Shown: positions 37,057-46,245, counted from the first letter of the stretch. The stretch is 64,000 bases of DNA from Candidatus Mycobacterium methanotrophicum (GCF_023515995.1 NZ_CP097320.1:3844001-3908000); one strand, 5' to 3'. The notes: generated by a model not told the origin, from the sequence alone. Numbers and translations are program-made.

Positions 37057-37533
37057 ATGACAGATGTCGACTATTGCGTTGTCGATGCGGGATTCGCCGG
37101 TTTGACCGCCGCCCTGCGGCTAAAGCAAGCCGGTCGCCCGGTCGTGCTGCTGGAAGCCCGGACCGGGTCGGCGGCAAGCAGCACCGCCACGCCGGCGCGA
37201 TCCCGTGGACGGTAAGCCCTTGGGCGACGATGAACCTCGGGGTCGGGTTGATCAAAATGCGGCAGATGTGCCGATCGATTGCGCTGCAAGCCCCTGGCAG
37301 GCCCGCAAGGCCGCCGAGTGGGACCAGATCAGTTTGGCGGCATGGTTGGACAAGAACATCTTGTCGCAGCAGGCCCGCGACATGCTGGGCATTGCGCTGG
37401 CCGGCCCCTACACCTCGGCTGCATCAGAGGTGTCGTTGCTGTGGGTGCTCTACCAGGCGCCATCCGCACCGGGGAGCGCGCCGCCGCGGAAGTGCTGGCC
37501 CGCGAAACGACAGCGGCTACTGTGCCTGTTTGA
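37057..37533 (+). pseudogene. Flavin monoamine oxidase remnant
   Basis: ATG 37057 reads MTDVDYCVVDAGFAGLTAAL and RLKQAGRPVVLLEARTGSAA (GxGxxG degraded to DAGFAG), then in other frames GAIPWTVSPWATMNLGVGLI, KAAEWDQISLAAWLDKNILS, AGPYTSAASEVSLLWVLYQ, and finally AIRTGERAAAEVLARETT, the usual C-terminus. Several frameshifts and two deletions. It overlaps the DoxX gene 3' end. Confidence 0.75.
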
Positions 37534-38026
37534 CCGGCGGGCGGTAGAAGAGCAACAGCTGACCGACCCCGCCGCCCAAGCCCAGCAGCAGCGAGATCAG
37601 CAGACCGTGCCAGCCGTTGCGCCAGTTGTACCCGAAGATCAGCCAGTCCAGGCTGTACTGACCGGGGCCGATCGTGGCCACCGCGACTGCGCTGGCGGCC
37701 AGCACCAGGTTGTACTCCCAGCCCTCCTTGACGATGAAAAAGCCGTTGGGCCGGTGCGCGGTCCACGCGGCGACGAACATCAGCCCAACAAAGCCCGCGG
37801 CCGGGATCGGCGTCAGAAGCCCCGCCGCCAGCCCCAGACCCGCGCTCACTTCGGTGCTCGCCGCGGCGACGGCCTGAAACTTGCCGTTCTTCATGCCAAT
37901 GCTTTCGAACCAGCGCGCCGTCCCGGGTATCCGTCCACCGCCGAAGAACTTGTTGTAGCCATGAGCTGCGAGCGTCAACCCCAGCACCACCCGCAGGATC
38001 AGCAACCCGACATCATAGGCAGTCAT
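37517..38026 (-). CDS. DoxX-family membrane protein
   Basis: 169 aa from ATG 38026, four transmembrane helices: VGLLILRVVLGLTLAAHGYN, FQAVAAASTEVSAGLGLAAG with LLTPIPAAGFVGLMFVAAW, LVLAASAVAVATIGPG, and LLISLLLGLGGGVGQLLLFY. DoxX relatives in mycobacteria take part in membrane-associated thiol and oxidant defence complexes with SodA and a rhodanese-like protein; that link is inference for this copy. Confidence 0.85.
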   Translation of the reverse strand: MTAYDVGLLILRVVLGLTLAAHGYNKFFGGGRIPGTARWFESIGMKNGKFQAVAAASTEVSAGLGLAAGLLTPIPAAGFVGLMFVAAWTAHRPNGFFIVKEGWEYNLVLAASAVAVATIGPGQYSLDWLIFGYNWRNGWHGLLISLLLGLGGGVGQLLLFYRPPVKQAQ

Positions 38027-38109
38027 AGACGCCAACCTAGATCATCGGGTGGGCACGGAGGGGCCGAGGTATCGTCCCACCGGCAAACAAACCGCAAAGG
38101 AGCAGGCAC

Positions 38110-38355
38110 ATCACGATCGCCATCATCGGCGCCGGCAACGTCGGGCGCACGCGTGGTACCGCATGGCGCGACCGCGGCCATGACGTCGCAGTGACCGCGA
38201 CGCTGGTCAGCGAGCTGGGCTTCGAAACCGTCGACGCCGGCGATCTGACGCTGGCCCCGCTGCTGGAGCCGTACGCGCTGCTGTGGATCCACCTCGCGTT
38301 GCGCGGCGGATTCGGCACCAATTTCGCGTTCGGCCTGTCGCGCGGCGAATCCTGA
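38110..38355 (+). pseudogene. F420-dependent NADP reductase-like protein, centre deleted, start lost
   Basis: In one frame: TIAIIGAGNVGRTRGTAWRD with RGHDVAVTAT, joined to LVSELGFETVDAGDLTLAPL and LEPYALLWIHLALRGGFGTN before the stop at 38353. These are the beginning and end of the about 210-aa NADP-oxidoreductase coenzyme F420-dependent family, lacking about 110 central residues. No start codon precedes it (ATC at the expected place). Confidence 0.7.
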
Positions 38356-38363
38356 GCATCCTG

Positions 38364-39941
38364 ATGGCTTCCCCTTCTGCACCTTCGGTGTTAGTGCTGA
38401 ACGGCGACGCCAACTACCCACCGAAAATTCTGGGCCACAAGGGGCATGGCATCGACATGATGCGCCGCAACGGCCTGCCGGTGCCGCCCGCGTTCTGCAT
38501 CACCGCCGAGGTGGGCGCGCGCTACCTCAGCGAACCCGAGGCGACGATCGACGCGATCTGGGATGACGTGCTCGACGGAATGCGCGGGCTGGAGGCGGCG
38601 ACGTCGCGCACGTTCGGACGCGGACCGCATCCGCTGCTGGTGAGCGTGCGTTCCGGGGCGGCGGTGTCGATGCCCGGGATGATGGACACGGTGCTGGATC
38701 TCGGGATCAACGACGCCGTCGAGCAGGCGTTGGCGGCAGAGCGCACCGCCGGATTCGCCCGCGACACCCGTCGTCGGTTCATCGAGTCGCCGGTCGGCCG
38801 CGACGCGCCTGCCGACCCGTATCTACAACTGCGCGCAGCGGTCGAGGCTGTGTTCGCGTCGTGGGGCTCGCCGCGCGCCGCCGCTTATCGCGCCCATCAT
38901 GGACTCGACGACCGACGCGGCACCGCGGCGGTGGTGCAGGCCATGGTCTTCGGCAACGTCAACACCAGTTCCGGTGCCGGCGTTGTCTTTTCGCGAAACC
39001 CGATGACCGGCGCCAACGAGGCCTTCGGGGAGTGGTTGCCAGGAGGCCAAGGGGGTGACGTGGTATCCGGCACGGTCGACGTCGAACCGATCACCGCGCT
39101 GCGCGACCAGCAGCAAGCTGTCTACGACGAACTGATCGCCGCCGCCCGCTCGTTGGAGCGGCTCACCTCCGATGTGCAAGAGATCGAGTTCACCATTGAG
39201 CACGCGACGCTGTGGCTGCTGCAGACACGGCCCGCGAAGCGGTCGGCGCAGGCCGCGGTGCGCCTGGCGTTGCAACTGCGCGGTGACGGTCTTATCGACG
39301 ATGCCGAGACACTGCGCCGGGTGACGCCTGCCCACCTGGAGGCGTTACTACGGCCATCGCTGCAACCAGAACACCGCTCGACTTCGACACTTTTGGCAAA
39401 AGGCTTACCGGCCGGGCCCGGCGTGGTCTCAGGGCGGGCCTACACCGAAGTGGACGCCGCGGTTGATGCGGCCGACCGCGGCGAGGATGTCATCTTGGTG
39501 CGCAACCACACCAGCCCCGACGACATTCACGGCATGCTGGTTGCGCGCGGCGTCGTCACCGAAACCGGCGGTGCCACCAGCCATGCGGCCGTGGTCAGCC
39601 GTGAGCTCGGCCGAGTGGCCGTGGTGGGCTGCGGCCGCGGAATCGCCAAATCTCTGGCCGGCAAGCTGGTCACCGTCGACGGCACCGAAGGCGAAGTGCG
39701 CGACGGGAGGCTGCAGTTGACCGCCTGGTCCGAAGATGACACTCCAGAACTACGCGAGCTGGCCGAGATCGCCCGACGCATCAGCCCGCTACGTGCTCAT
39801 GCCGGCGGCGACTACCCACGACTGGTAAGCCATTCCGATGGCGCGGTGCGCGCCGCCATGGCCAGCGACCACAGCGATGTGGTGTCCGCCCGCCCGCTGC
39901 TGGCAATGCTGGCCGCACTGCGACTGCGCGAGGACACGTGA
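38364..39941 (+). CDS. ppdK: Pyruvate,phosphate dikinase-like protein, short form
   Basis: 525 aa with the N-terminal ATP-grasp domain (NGLPVPPAFCITAEVGARYL, SVRSGAAVSMPGMMDTVLDL, VVFSRNPMTGANEAFGEWLP) and the swivelling phospho-His domain (catalytic His in ETGGATSHAAVVSRELGRVA). The C-terminal PEP/pyruvate barrel of full PPDKs is absent, as in M. tuberculosis Rv1127c (490 aa), so this is a family trait and not decay. Its reaction is therefore uncertain. The stop overlaps the next start by 4 bp. Confidence 0.88.
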   Translation: MASPSAPSVLVLNGDANYPPKILGHKGHGIDMMRRNGLPVPPAFCITAEVGARYLSEPEATIDAIWDDVLDGMRGLEAATSRTFGRGPHPLLVSVRSGAAVSMPGMMDTVLDLGINDAVEQALAAERTAGFARDTRRRFIESPVGRDAPADPYLQLRAAVEAVFASWGSPRAAAYRAHHGLDDRRGTAAVVQAMVFGNVNTSSGAGVVFSRNPMTGANEAFGEWLPGGQGGDVVSGTVDVEPITALRDQQQAVYDELIAAARSLERLTSDVQEIEFTIEHATLWLLQTRPAKRSAQAAVRLALQLRGDGLIDDAETLRRVTPAHLEALLRPSLQPEHRSTSTLLAKGLPAGPGVVSGRAYTEVDAAVDAADRGEDVILVRNHTSPDDIHGMLVARGVVTETGGATSHAAVVSRELGRVAVVGCGRGIAKSLAGKLVTVDGTEGEVRDGRLQLTAWSEDDTPELRELAEIARRISPLRAHAGGDYPRLVSHSDGAVRAAMASDHSDVVSARPLLAMLAALRLREDT

Positions 39942-40543
39942 GCGAGCTGACCGTGTTGCAAGCGGTCCGGCTGAAAGGTCGGGCGCGCCTCGATGATTTG
40001 ACCGCGACGCTCGGCGAAGACGCCGACGACCTGGCCGCCACCGTTGACGAGCTGACCCGATCAGGGTTACTGGTCGACGGCAACGTGCTGCGGCTCAGCC
40101 CCGAGGGGCGGATCCGGCTGGGCGAGTTGCTGGCCGCCGAACGCCAGCAGATCGACACGACGGCACTGACTTCCGCCTACGCCGAATTCCGTCGCGTCAA
40201 CGCCGAATTCAAAGCGCTGGTCACCGATTGGCAGGTCAAGGACGGGCAGCCCAACGCACACGACGACGCCGATTACGACGCCGCGGTGCTGGCTCGCCTC
40301 GATGACGTGCACCATCGGGTGACGCCGATCATCTCCGCGGCGGCTGCACAGTTGCCGCGGCTGGGCCGCTATTCGACCAAACTGCAAGCGGCGCTGGACA
40401 ACGTCCACGCCGGCGACACGGCTTGGCTGTCTCGACCGCTCATCGACTCCTATCACACCGTGTGGTTCGAACTGCACGAGGAGCTAATCCTCGCGGCCGG
40501 CCTGACCCGCGAGTCGGAAGCCAAATCTGGTTACACTCCATAG
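39938..40543 (+). CDS. Conserved protein, Rv1126c-like, coupled to ppdK
   Basis: 201 aa from GTG 39938, the exact length I recall for Rv1126c. The N-terminal about 65 residues look like a winged helix (LTVLQAVRLKGRARLDDLTA, LAATVDELTRSGLLVDG), followed by a helical domain (LPRLGRYSTKLQAALDNVHA, YHTVWFELHEELILAAGLTR). Strict coupling to ppdK suggests a regulatory or accessory role for the dikinase. Function unknown. Confidence 0.85.
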   Translation: MSELTVLQAVRLKGRARLDDLTATLGEDADDLAATVDELTRSGLLVDGNVLRLSPEGRIRLGELLAAERQQIDTTALTSAYAEFRRVNAEFKALVTDWQVKDGQPNAHDDADYDAAVLARLDDVHHRVTPIISAAAAQLPRLGRYSTKLQAALDNVHAGDTAWLSRPLIDSYHTVWFELHEELILAAGLTRESEAKSGYTP

Positions 40544-40549
40544 CTTTCG

Positions 40550-40720
40550 TTACAGCTCGGCGTCGAGCCGAATAAGGTGCTCGTCGACGTCACCAACCGC
40601 GGATTCGGCGGCGTGGACGCTGATCGCGATCGTCTCGCCGATGCCGTGCACGCCGTGAACGAGTCCCATTGCCGGTGACAGCGCCGGATGTGGCTGCGGG
40701 TCGTCCGCTCGGGCTCGAGG
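40550..40720 (-). pseudogene. C-terminal scrap, possibly wax ester synthase/DGAT-like
   Basis: The minus frame ends ALSPAMGLVHGVHGIGETIA and ISVHAAESAVGDVDEHLIRL. This resembles the last strand-helix pair of WS/DGAT acyltransferases (xSPAMGL ... IGISVxxDxxxVxDxDxxxxxL). Upstream sequence is not coherent. Only about 45 codons are recognisable, so the assignment is weak. Confidence 0.35.
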
Positions 40721-40832
40721 GCCGCCGGCGCCCAGCTCGGATAGGTCAACGGCGAACCGTCTTCGACGCGGACGGTCAGGGCTCGGCAAGGCTGGGCTCG
40801 ACTGCGGACATCGTCGACCGCGCGCGGACATG

Positions 40833-41186
40833 TCAATTCGTCGCACCGGGGCAATACACGGTGATGGCATCTTGCATGAACGGCCGCACCTGCGCCGTCG
40901 TCAAACCCTGAGCTTGCAGCTCGGCGGCGATCTTCGACATGGCGACCCTGAATGGGCTTGGGCGCCCGCCGAATCGAAAGTTATACACGTCGGCGCGAGA
41001 AAGACCATCGTTGTCGCACCGTTCATGCGCGATGGCGATCAACCGATCCGATGGGCCGACGTTCATTCCGTCATTCGACAGCGACGCCAAAAACTGGGCA
41101 TCCGGTGTGTCAGCGTGAGCGACGCCTGCCGCTACCAGTACCACTGCCCAGGCGGCGAAAATCGGACAGAACGGATTTACAGTCAT
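40833..41186 (-). CDS. Secreted DUF732 protein
   Basis: 117 aa from ATG 41186. Signal peptide (CPIFAAWAVVLVAAGVAHAD), then the DUF732 fold: DAQFLASLSNDGMNVGPSDR, a Cys in AHERCDNDG, and a second Cys in DAITVYCPG that likely form a disulfide. Small exported mycobacterial protein of unknown function. A second DUF732 gene is at 49607. The open frame upstream of the ATG is not used. Confidence 0.85.
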   Translation of the reverse strand: MTVNPFCPIFAAWAVVLVAAGVAHADTPDAQFLASLSNDGMNVGPSDRLIAIAHERCDNDGLSRADVYNFRFGGRPSPFRVAMSKIAAELQAQGLTTAQVRPFMQDAITVYCPGATN

Positions 41187-41271
41187 GGTTGAGTGTGGCA
41201 GCCATCGCGGAAAACCGCGAGCCCAGGTAGCCCAAGGATGAAGACGGCGATCCGTGGGACCGAGGCGGCCG

Positions 41272-41841
41272 CTAACCGGCTGCGCCGACGAACCCCAGCA
41301 CCAAGTCGGCAGTGCGCTCCGGCTGGTCGAGTTGCAGGAAGTGTCCGGCACTTTCGACGATGGCGACGTCGCTGCCTTCCGGCATTACCCGTGGGATCAT
41401 CCAATGCGTGAAAGCCGCTGTCATGCACCCGTCGTCGCGTCCGTGTAAGTACAGGGTCGGCAGCGCTGGCGGCGACGTCCAGTGCTGGTGCAGTTCGGCG
41501 TAGCGCATCGGCGGGCGGGTGTTGCGGCAGTCGTGTCCGATCAGCACGTCGCGGTCGGTGCCACCGGCCGCCGAACGCACCTGCAGCGCGTCATCCATCA
41601 ACGCCCCGATGTGATAACTGCCATCGGACGGTATCGATGACGGCGCATAGCCGCGCATGAACGGTGCCACCACCTGCCAGCCTGCCTCGGCGAGTCGCGG
41701 CGCGAAATTTCGCCAGCCGTAAGCGGTATCGGGAAACCCATGCAGGCACAGCGCGACCGGGCCGTCGGGCGGCCCCCACGCCAGGGCCTTCAACTCCACC
41801 GCGGGAGCGTGCACACTAATCCAGCGGTGTCCCGTCATCAT
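41272..41841 (-). pseudogene. Alpha/beta hydrolase (BpoB/EphC-like) with in-frame central deletion
   Basis: 189 aa instead of about 300. N-terminal half is normal: ALAWGPPDGPVALCLHGFPD (oxyanion HGFPD) and RDVLIGHDCRN, where the nucleophile elbow is cut off (GHDCRN in place of GHDWG). It joins in frame to RPPMRYAELHQHWTSPPALP and the usual C-terminal Asp/His (HGRDDGC, ESAGHFLQLDQPERTADLVL). The cap domain and part of the nucleophile strand are lost. It may still be translated but should not catalyse. Confidence 0.75.
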
Positions 41842-41848
41842 CTGATCC

Positions 41849-42349
41849 TTACAACTGGTCGAAGCCGGAAACCAGCCAGCGGTCGCCGACTTTGTCCAGC
41901 GTCACCCGGAAGCTGGAGTCGGCATCGGCCGGCGCGGAGTCACCGATCTTGACCGTCTGGTTGACGAACACCAGCACTATCGCATGATTTTGCGTAGCCG
42001 ATTCGCACGCCGCCCCGGGAACGTTGGCCGTCGCGGAGAGCCGTCGTTCTTTCGCATTCGGGATGAGCTCCTCCTGCGTCCGGTGCGTGTAGGTGTCGAG
42101 AAAATTGCCGGTCAACCGCTCGCGAACGGCCGCCACGTCCCGATCCAGCGTGTCGAACCGGAACGACAGCAACGCGACCGTGGAATCCCTTGCCGCCGCC
42201 ACCGATTGGCTGCGAGCAAGGTCGATATCACGAACCGACGAGTCGTTCCACTTGAGCAGACCCGCGGCGATCGTCAGCAGCAACGCCAGGGCAGGAAGCA
42301 AGCCGTAGACCAGTACGCGCGACCAGTCGACGCCTCTTGGTTGCGTCAT
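41849..42349 (-). CDS. Mce-associated membrane protein (orphan Mam)
   Basis: 166 aa: short cytosolic N-terminus, one transmembrane helix (VLVYGLLPALALLLTIAAGL), then an extracytoplasmic helix and NTF2-like domain (LLSFRFDTLDRDVAAVRERL, SATANVPGAACESATQNHAI, VTLDKVGDRWLVSGFDQL). Mam proteins stabilise Mce lipid importers. No mce operon is present, so these are orphan (Omam-like) genes. Start overlaps the upstream Mam stop (ATGA). Confidence 0.85.
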   Translation of the reverse strand: MTQPRGVDWSRVLVYGLLPALALLLTIAAGLLKWNDSSVRDIDLARSQSVAAARDSTVALLSFRFDTLDRDVAAVRERLTGNFLDTYTHRTQEELIPNAKERRLSATANVPGAACESATQNHAIVLVFVNQTVKIGDSAPADADSSFRVTLDKVGDRWLVSGFDQL

Positions 42350-42897
42350 GAGACGAACACCACGTCGGAGACCTTGGCGACATCGCCCATCTTCTTCACA
42401 GTGACCCGCAGCCGCCAGAAGTGCGGCTCCTGCTGCGCCTGCGCGGGATCCGACGAGCGGACCGTCACCGCTACCAACACCTTGCCCTGATCACCGTTTC
42501 GCGATTCCAGACCGGCGTCGGTGGCGGTGGCTACCAGCTTCGACCGCATCCGCTGGGCGTTGTCGACGTATGACTGCTTTCGGCGCGCGAAGCTGTCATG
42601 AAACTTGCCGGTCGCCGAGTCCAGGATCCGCTGGGCATCGGCGTCGGCATGCCGATAGTCCACCGTGAGGAGGTCTTCCGCGGCGTCGCGAGCCGATTGC
42701 ACGAAAAGATTGCGCTGCGCCTCGAGATTGTGCGCCTCATACGCAGTGAAACCCAGCCAGCCGACCAGCCCCGCCAGCAGCACACCCGTCACCAGGCCGA
42801 CCACCATCGCGATCCGCTCAACCTGGGTATGGGATTGCAGCGGGCGAAGGTATACGACGTCAGGCTCCCCACCGGAGGTAGCAGCATCGTCTGCCAT
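42346..42897 (-). CDS. Mce-associated membrane protein (orphan Mam)
   Basis: 183 aa from ATG 42897 (MADDAATSGGEPDVVYLRPL). One transmembrane helix (IAMVVGLVTGVLLAGLVGWL) and an extracytoplasmic part (QSARDAAEDLLTVDYRHADA, GKFHDSFARRKQSYVDNAQR, RVTVKKMGDVAKVSDVVFVS). It is the upstream partner of the gene at 41849 in a two-gene operon. The pair arrangement matches Rv1362c/Rv1363c-type orphan Mams. Confidence 0.85.
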   Translation of the reverse strand: MADDAATSGGEPDVVYLRPLQSHTQVERIAMVVGLVTGVLLAGLVGWLGFTAYEAHNLEAQRNLFVQSARDAAEDLLTVDYRHADADAQRILDSATGKFHDSFARRKQSYVDNAQRMRSKLVATATDAGLESRNGDQGKVLVAVTVRSSDPAQAQQEPHFWRLRVTVKKMGDVAKVSDVVFVS

Positions 42898-42995
42898 TTT
42901 TGCTCCTGTTCGGCGCGTCGGTAACGTCCAACGCACGTGCCCAATTTTTCCAGAACTGCATTCCAGTCTTTTCGGCGAGCGCGTTAACTCTAGTC

Positions 42996-43169
42996 ATGCC
43001 CCAGATCGGCACTACCCGCCCGCGCGTTCGCCGCTGGGCCAGAACCGATGACACCCAGCGACGCATCCTGGCTGCGGCAACCGATGTGTTCGCCACGCGC
43101 GGCTTCACCGCCGCAACGACGGCCGACGTTGTCGCCGCTTCGGGCGCCAGCGTCGGCAGCGTGCGGTGA
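42996..43169 (+). pseudogene. TetR-family N-terminal stub
   Basis: ATG 42996 encodes RRWARTDDTQRRILAAATDV and FATRGFTAATTADVVAASGA, a TetR helix-turn-helix, ending SVGSVR and TGA exactly where the recognition helix should continue. What follows is the tail of another gene (43170 onward). Divergent from the Mam genes by 98 bp, so it was probably their neighbour regulator. Confidence 0.65.
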
Positions 43170-43418
43170 CCCTACTCGCAGGTGTATGCGTCGTTTCAGC
43201 ACGACAGCTCGGCGATCGCCGCGATGACCGCGATGGGCTACCGAAACACATTGTGGGGCAGGGACTATCCGCACATCGAGCGCACTTTCGGCCACACCCA
43301 AGAGACGTTGCACCGGCTGTTCGACGGCGTCAAGGCGAAGACCAAGGACCGCATCATGTTCGGCGCCTTCAACCAGTTGTTCCCCGACGCGCCGCTGCCG
43401 CCGGATGCGGGCAGTTGA
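43170..43418 (+). pseudogene. C-terminal fragment of an amidohydrolase-family protein
   Basis: YASFQHDSSAIAAMTAMGYR, NTLWGRDYPHIERTFGHTQE and LHRLFDGVKAKTKDRIMFGA form the last part of an amidohydrolase_2 (metal-dependent TIM-barrel) protein. The final metal-site Asp is in WGRDYPH. All earlier barrel strands are missing. It is fused in frame-adjacent fashion to the TetR stub. Confidence 0.65.
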
Positions 43419-43419
43419 A

Positions 43420-43605
43420 CCTGGCAAACCTGCTGTAGGTAACGTCAGGCGGACACCTACGCCCGAGAGCCCGGAGGGCGTGCGCAACTTTCTGGCGACG
43501 GTGCCGGGCGCCGAGTTCGTCGAACTGTCCGACGCGGGACACACCGCAGCCGGCGACGACAACGACGCATTCAGCGACGTCGTGGTGACGTTCGTGAGGC
43601 GCTGA
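43420..43605 (+). pseudogene. C-terminal fragment of an alpha/beta hydrolase
   Basis: EGVRNFLATVPGAEFVELSD with AGHTAAGDDNDAFSDVVVTF is the last helix-strand with the catalytic His (DAGHT) of an alpha/beta hydrolase. The nucleophile and lid are absent. It is the third gene tail in a row here. Confidence 0.6.
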
Positions 43606-43612
43606 CTGGGAG

Positions 43613-44962
43613 TTACGACATAACCCGGGCTGCGTAGGCCGCCAAGTCCGCCGGTCGTGACGTGATGGCCCCGATGTAGCCATCGGGCCGAATTAGCGCC
43701 GCCGCACCATCTTTGATGTCGTAAGCGTCCTGGATGTGGCGGTCGGCGTCGACCAGATCGCTACCGATGCGGTATGACCACCCGTCTGCACGGTCGAGGA
43801 CCGGCGCCGCCACCCCGAATCGCAGCAGTGTCCAGTGCGGTCCGGTGTAGCAGTTGAACAGCCGCACCGGCCGGCCGCCCTGGTCTAGGCATGGCGCGTC
43901 GGGGGCCCGATCACCCGCGACAAGTGTGCAGCTGGAGCCGTCGTCGAGCGTCAATGGGCCACCTCGGTAACTCACATCCAGTTGCCGAGTTTCCTCGCCG
44001 CGCTCGAACGCGTCATCAGCGCTGTTGAGATGCTTTTCCAGCAGCGCGGCGCTGATGCCGAGCACCCGCGCCGCGACCGGCAGCCGCTCGGCCTGGTAGC
44101 TGTCCAGCAGCTCGGCGGGCACCCCGGCGAGCACAGCCGCCAGCTTCCAGCCCAGGTTGTAGCCGTCCTGCACACCGGTGTTGAGGCCCTGGCCGCCAGT
44201 CGGCGGATGCACGTGCGCGGCGTCACCGGCCAAAAAGACGCGGCCCATCCGGAACTGTTGCGTCATACGGACATTCGGCCGCCAGATCGTGCTCCAGGTC
44301 AGTTCGTGCAGCCGGACGTCGGTACGCCCGGATGCGGCTTCAAGCGTCTGCTGGAGAGCCTCGAGCGTGGGCGCTATCCGGGACGCGCGGGTTGCCACGA
44401 CGAATGTGTCGTCAGCACCGGCCAGCGGCGTGAAAACCAAAAAGGCGCCCCCGTCGAGCATCCAGGCGTGCCCGTAATCATGGTCCAGGCCGTCGACGCG
44501 CACATCGGTCACCAGCATTCTGACGTCCTCGTCGGTTTCACCGACGAACGGCACCGCGAGTTGACGCCGGACGGTACTGCCTCCGCCGTCAGCGCCGACC
44601 AAATACGCCGCACGCACGGTCTCGCCGCCGTTCAGCCGCGTCGTTACCCCCTCCTCGTCCTGGTCGAACTCGACCACCCCGGCGCCGAGCCCAACCTGCA
44701 CGCCGTGCGCGGCGAGCCGCGAGCGCAGGATCTGCTCTGTCCGCCACTGCGGCACAAACCACACGTTGGGATACGGCACGTCGGACCGCGGTGCCACCGG
44801 CTCGGCCATCCGACCCTCCCAGACCACCCGGCCGTCGGCATAGAACCGAGTGACTGGCGCCGCCATGCCAGCGGAGATCACTTCGTCGATGACGCCGAGG
44901 TCTTCGAACACCTCCAAAGTGCGTGGCTGTATCCCGTCGCCCCGCGATCCGACCGAGAAGCG
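43613..44962 (-). pseudogene. FAD-dependent aromatic hydroxylase without its N-terminal Rossmann motif
   Basis: The body of a UbiH/PheA-type monooxygenase is well kept: VGSRGDGIQPRTLEVFEDLG, LVGADGGGSTVRRQLAVPF, and the second FAD motif GRVFLAGDAAHVHPPTGGQG with LNTGVQDGYNLGWKL and a thioredoxin-like C-terminus. The first about 35 residues with GxGxxG are absent; upstream of about 44962 the sequence belongs to an opposite-strand TetR tail. An open frame runs to 45100, but without FAD binding it should be inactive. Confidence 0.75.
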
Positions 44963-45205
44963 ATGATGGCCGGCAACGTCGACCACCTCGATGATCATCT
45001 GGACCCGATCGCCAAAGCCGGGCGCAGCCTGCCAGGGCCGCCCGAGTTGGTGTTGGCGATGTTCGCCGGCCTGCTCGATGGGTTCAGCTATCGCTGGCAA
45101 CTCTCCGAAGGCCGATTCGGCGGTCAGTCAAAAGGTCGCGCGTTCGACGAGGATGAGGCGATCGACACCTTGACCGAGTTCATCTACCGTGCGCTCAACG
45201 GCTAG
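44963..45205 (+). pseudogene. TetR-family C-terminal fragment
   Basis: The plus frame reads NVDHLDDHLDPIAKAG, LPGPPELVLAMFAGLLDGFS, YRWQLSEGRFGGQSKGRAFD and EDEAIDTLTEFIYRALNG before TAG 45203, a typical TetR ligand-domain end. The HTH part is missing, cut at the same junction that beheads the flavin hydroxylase. The deletion therefore removed the starts of two divergent neighbours. Confidence 0.6.
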
Positions 45206-46230
45206 CTGCCAGGCTTTTCTACGTGCCCGCCGAACTGTTTACGCATGGCCGACAACGCCTTGTCGGCGAACTCGTCGAGCCGGCGCGAGGCGAACCGCGA
45301 ATACAGCGCCGACGTCAGCACCGGCGCCGGAACTCCCTCGTCGATAGCGGCAATCGAGGTCCAGCGGCCTTCACCGGAGTCGGAGACATGGCCGGCGAAT
45401 TCAGCCAGGTCCGGCGCCTCGTGCAGCGCGATCGCGGTCAGATCCAACAACCAGGAGCCGACGACGCTGCCCCGCCGCCATAGCTCTGCGACCTCCGGGA
45501 TGGGGATGTTGTATTCGTAGAACTCGGGATTCGTCAGCGGAGCGGTCTCGGCGTCGCCCTGCCCTTTCTTGCTGCGGGTGCCGATGTCGGCGTTGCGCAG
45601 GATGTTGAGCCCCTCGGCGAGCGAGGCCATCATGCCGTACTCGATGCCGTTGTGCACCATCTTGACGAAATGCCCTGCGCCACAAGGCCCGCAGTGCAGA
45701 TAACCCTTCTCGCATTGAGCGACCTCACCTTCTCGCCCCGGGGTACGCGGCACTGAGTCCACGCCGGGTGCGATGGTGGCGAAAATCGGCTCAGCGTGGG
45801 AGAAAGCGTCTTCGCTGCCGCCAATCATCAAGCAGTAGCCGCGTTCACGGCCCCACACGCCACCGCTGGTGCCGCAGTCCAAGAGGCGAATCCCGTTCTC
45901 GCCCAGTGTCTTTGCATGACGCATATCGTCGCGGTAGTACGAGTTACCGCCGTCGATGACAATGTCGTCGGCTTCCAGTGTCTTGGCGAGGTCGCCGATC
46001 ACCCCGGTGGTGATGTCGCCCGCGGGCACCATCACCCAGACCACCCGCGGCTTGGCGAGCTTCTCGGCGAGCTCTTGCAGAGAGGAGACTCCGGTAGCCC
46101 TCGGCTCCTCCGCAATCGCCTTGACCGCGTCCGGATTATGGTCGTACACAACGCATTCATGCCCGTCTTCGACCAGCCGACGGACGATGTTCGCGCCCAT
46201 CCGGCCCAGTCCGATCATCCCAAGCTGCAT
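45202..46230 (-). CDS. gnd2: 6-phosphogluconate dehydrogenase, decarboxylating (short form)
   Basis: 342 aa. Oxidises 6-phosphogluconate to ribulose 5-phosphate and CO2, producing NAD(P)H. Rossmann motif MQLGMIGLGRMGANIVRRLV, substrate site DCGTSGGVWGRERGYCLMIG and catalytic FVKMVHNGIEYGMMASLAEG are present. The about 340-aa length marks the short, GndA/YqeC-like class. Directly downstream of zwf (15 bp), forming an oxidative pentose phosphate operon. Confidence 0.95.
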   Translation of the reverse strand: MQLGMIGLGRMGANIVRRLVEDGHECVVYDHNPDAVKAIAEEPRATGVSSLQELAEKLAKPRVVWVMVPAGDITTGVIGDLAKTLEADDIVIDGGNSYYRDDMRHAKTLGENGIRLLDCGTSGGVWGRERGYCLMIGGSEDAFSHAEPIFATIAPGVDSVPRTPGREGEVAQCEKGYLHCGPCGAGHFVKMVHNGIEYGMMASLAEGLNILRNADIGTRSKKGQGDAETAPLTNPEFYEYNIPIPEVAELWRRGSVVGSWLLDLTAIALHEAPDLAEFAGHVSDSGEGRWTSIAAIDEGVPAPVLTSALYSRFASRRLDEFADKALSAMRKQFGGHVEKPGS

Positions 46231-46245
46231 GTTGTCCTGTTCTCC

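Noticed and set aside
38364..39941. ppdK as a truncated pseudogene
   Set aside because: The missing C-terminal barrel is also missing in the M. tuberculosis homologue, and the next gene is tightly coupled, so the short form is natural.
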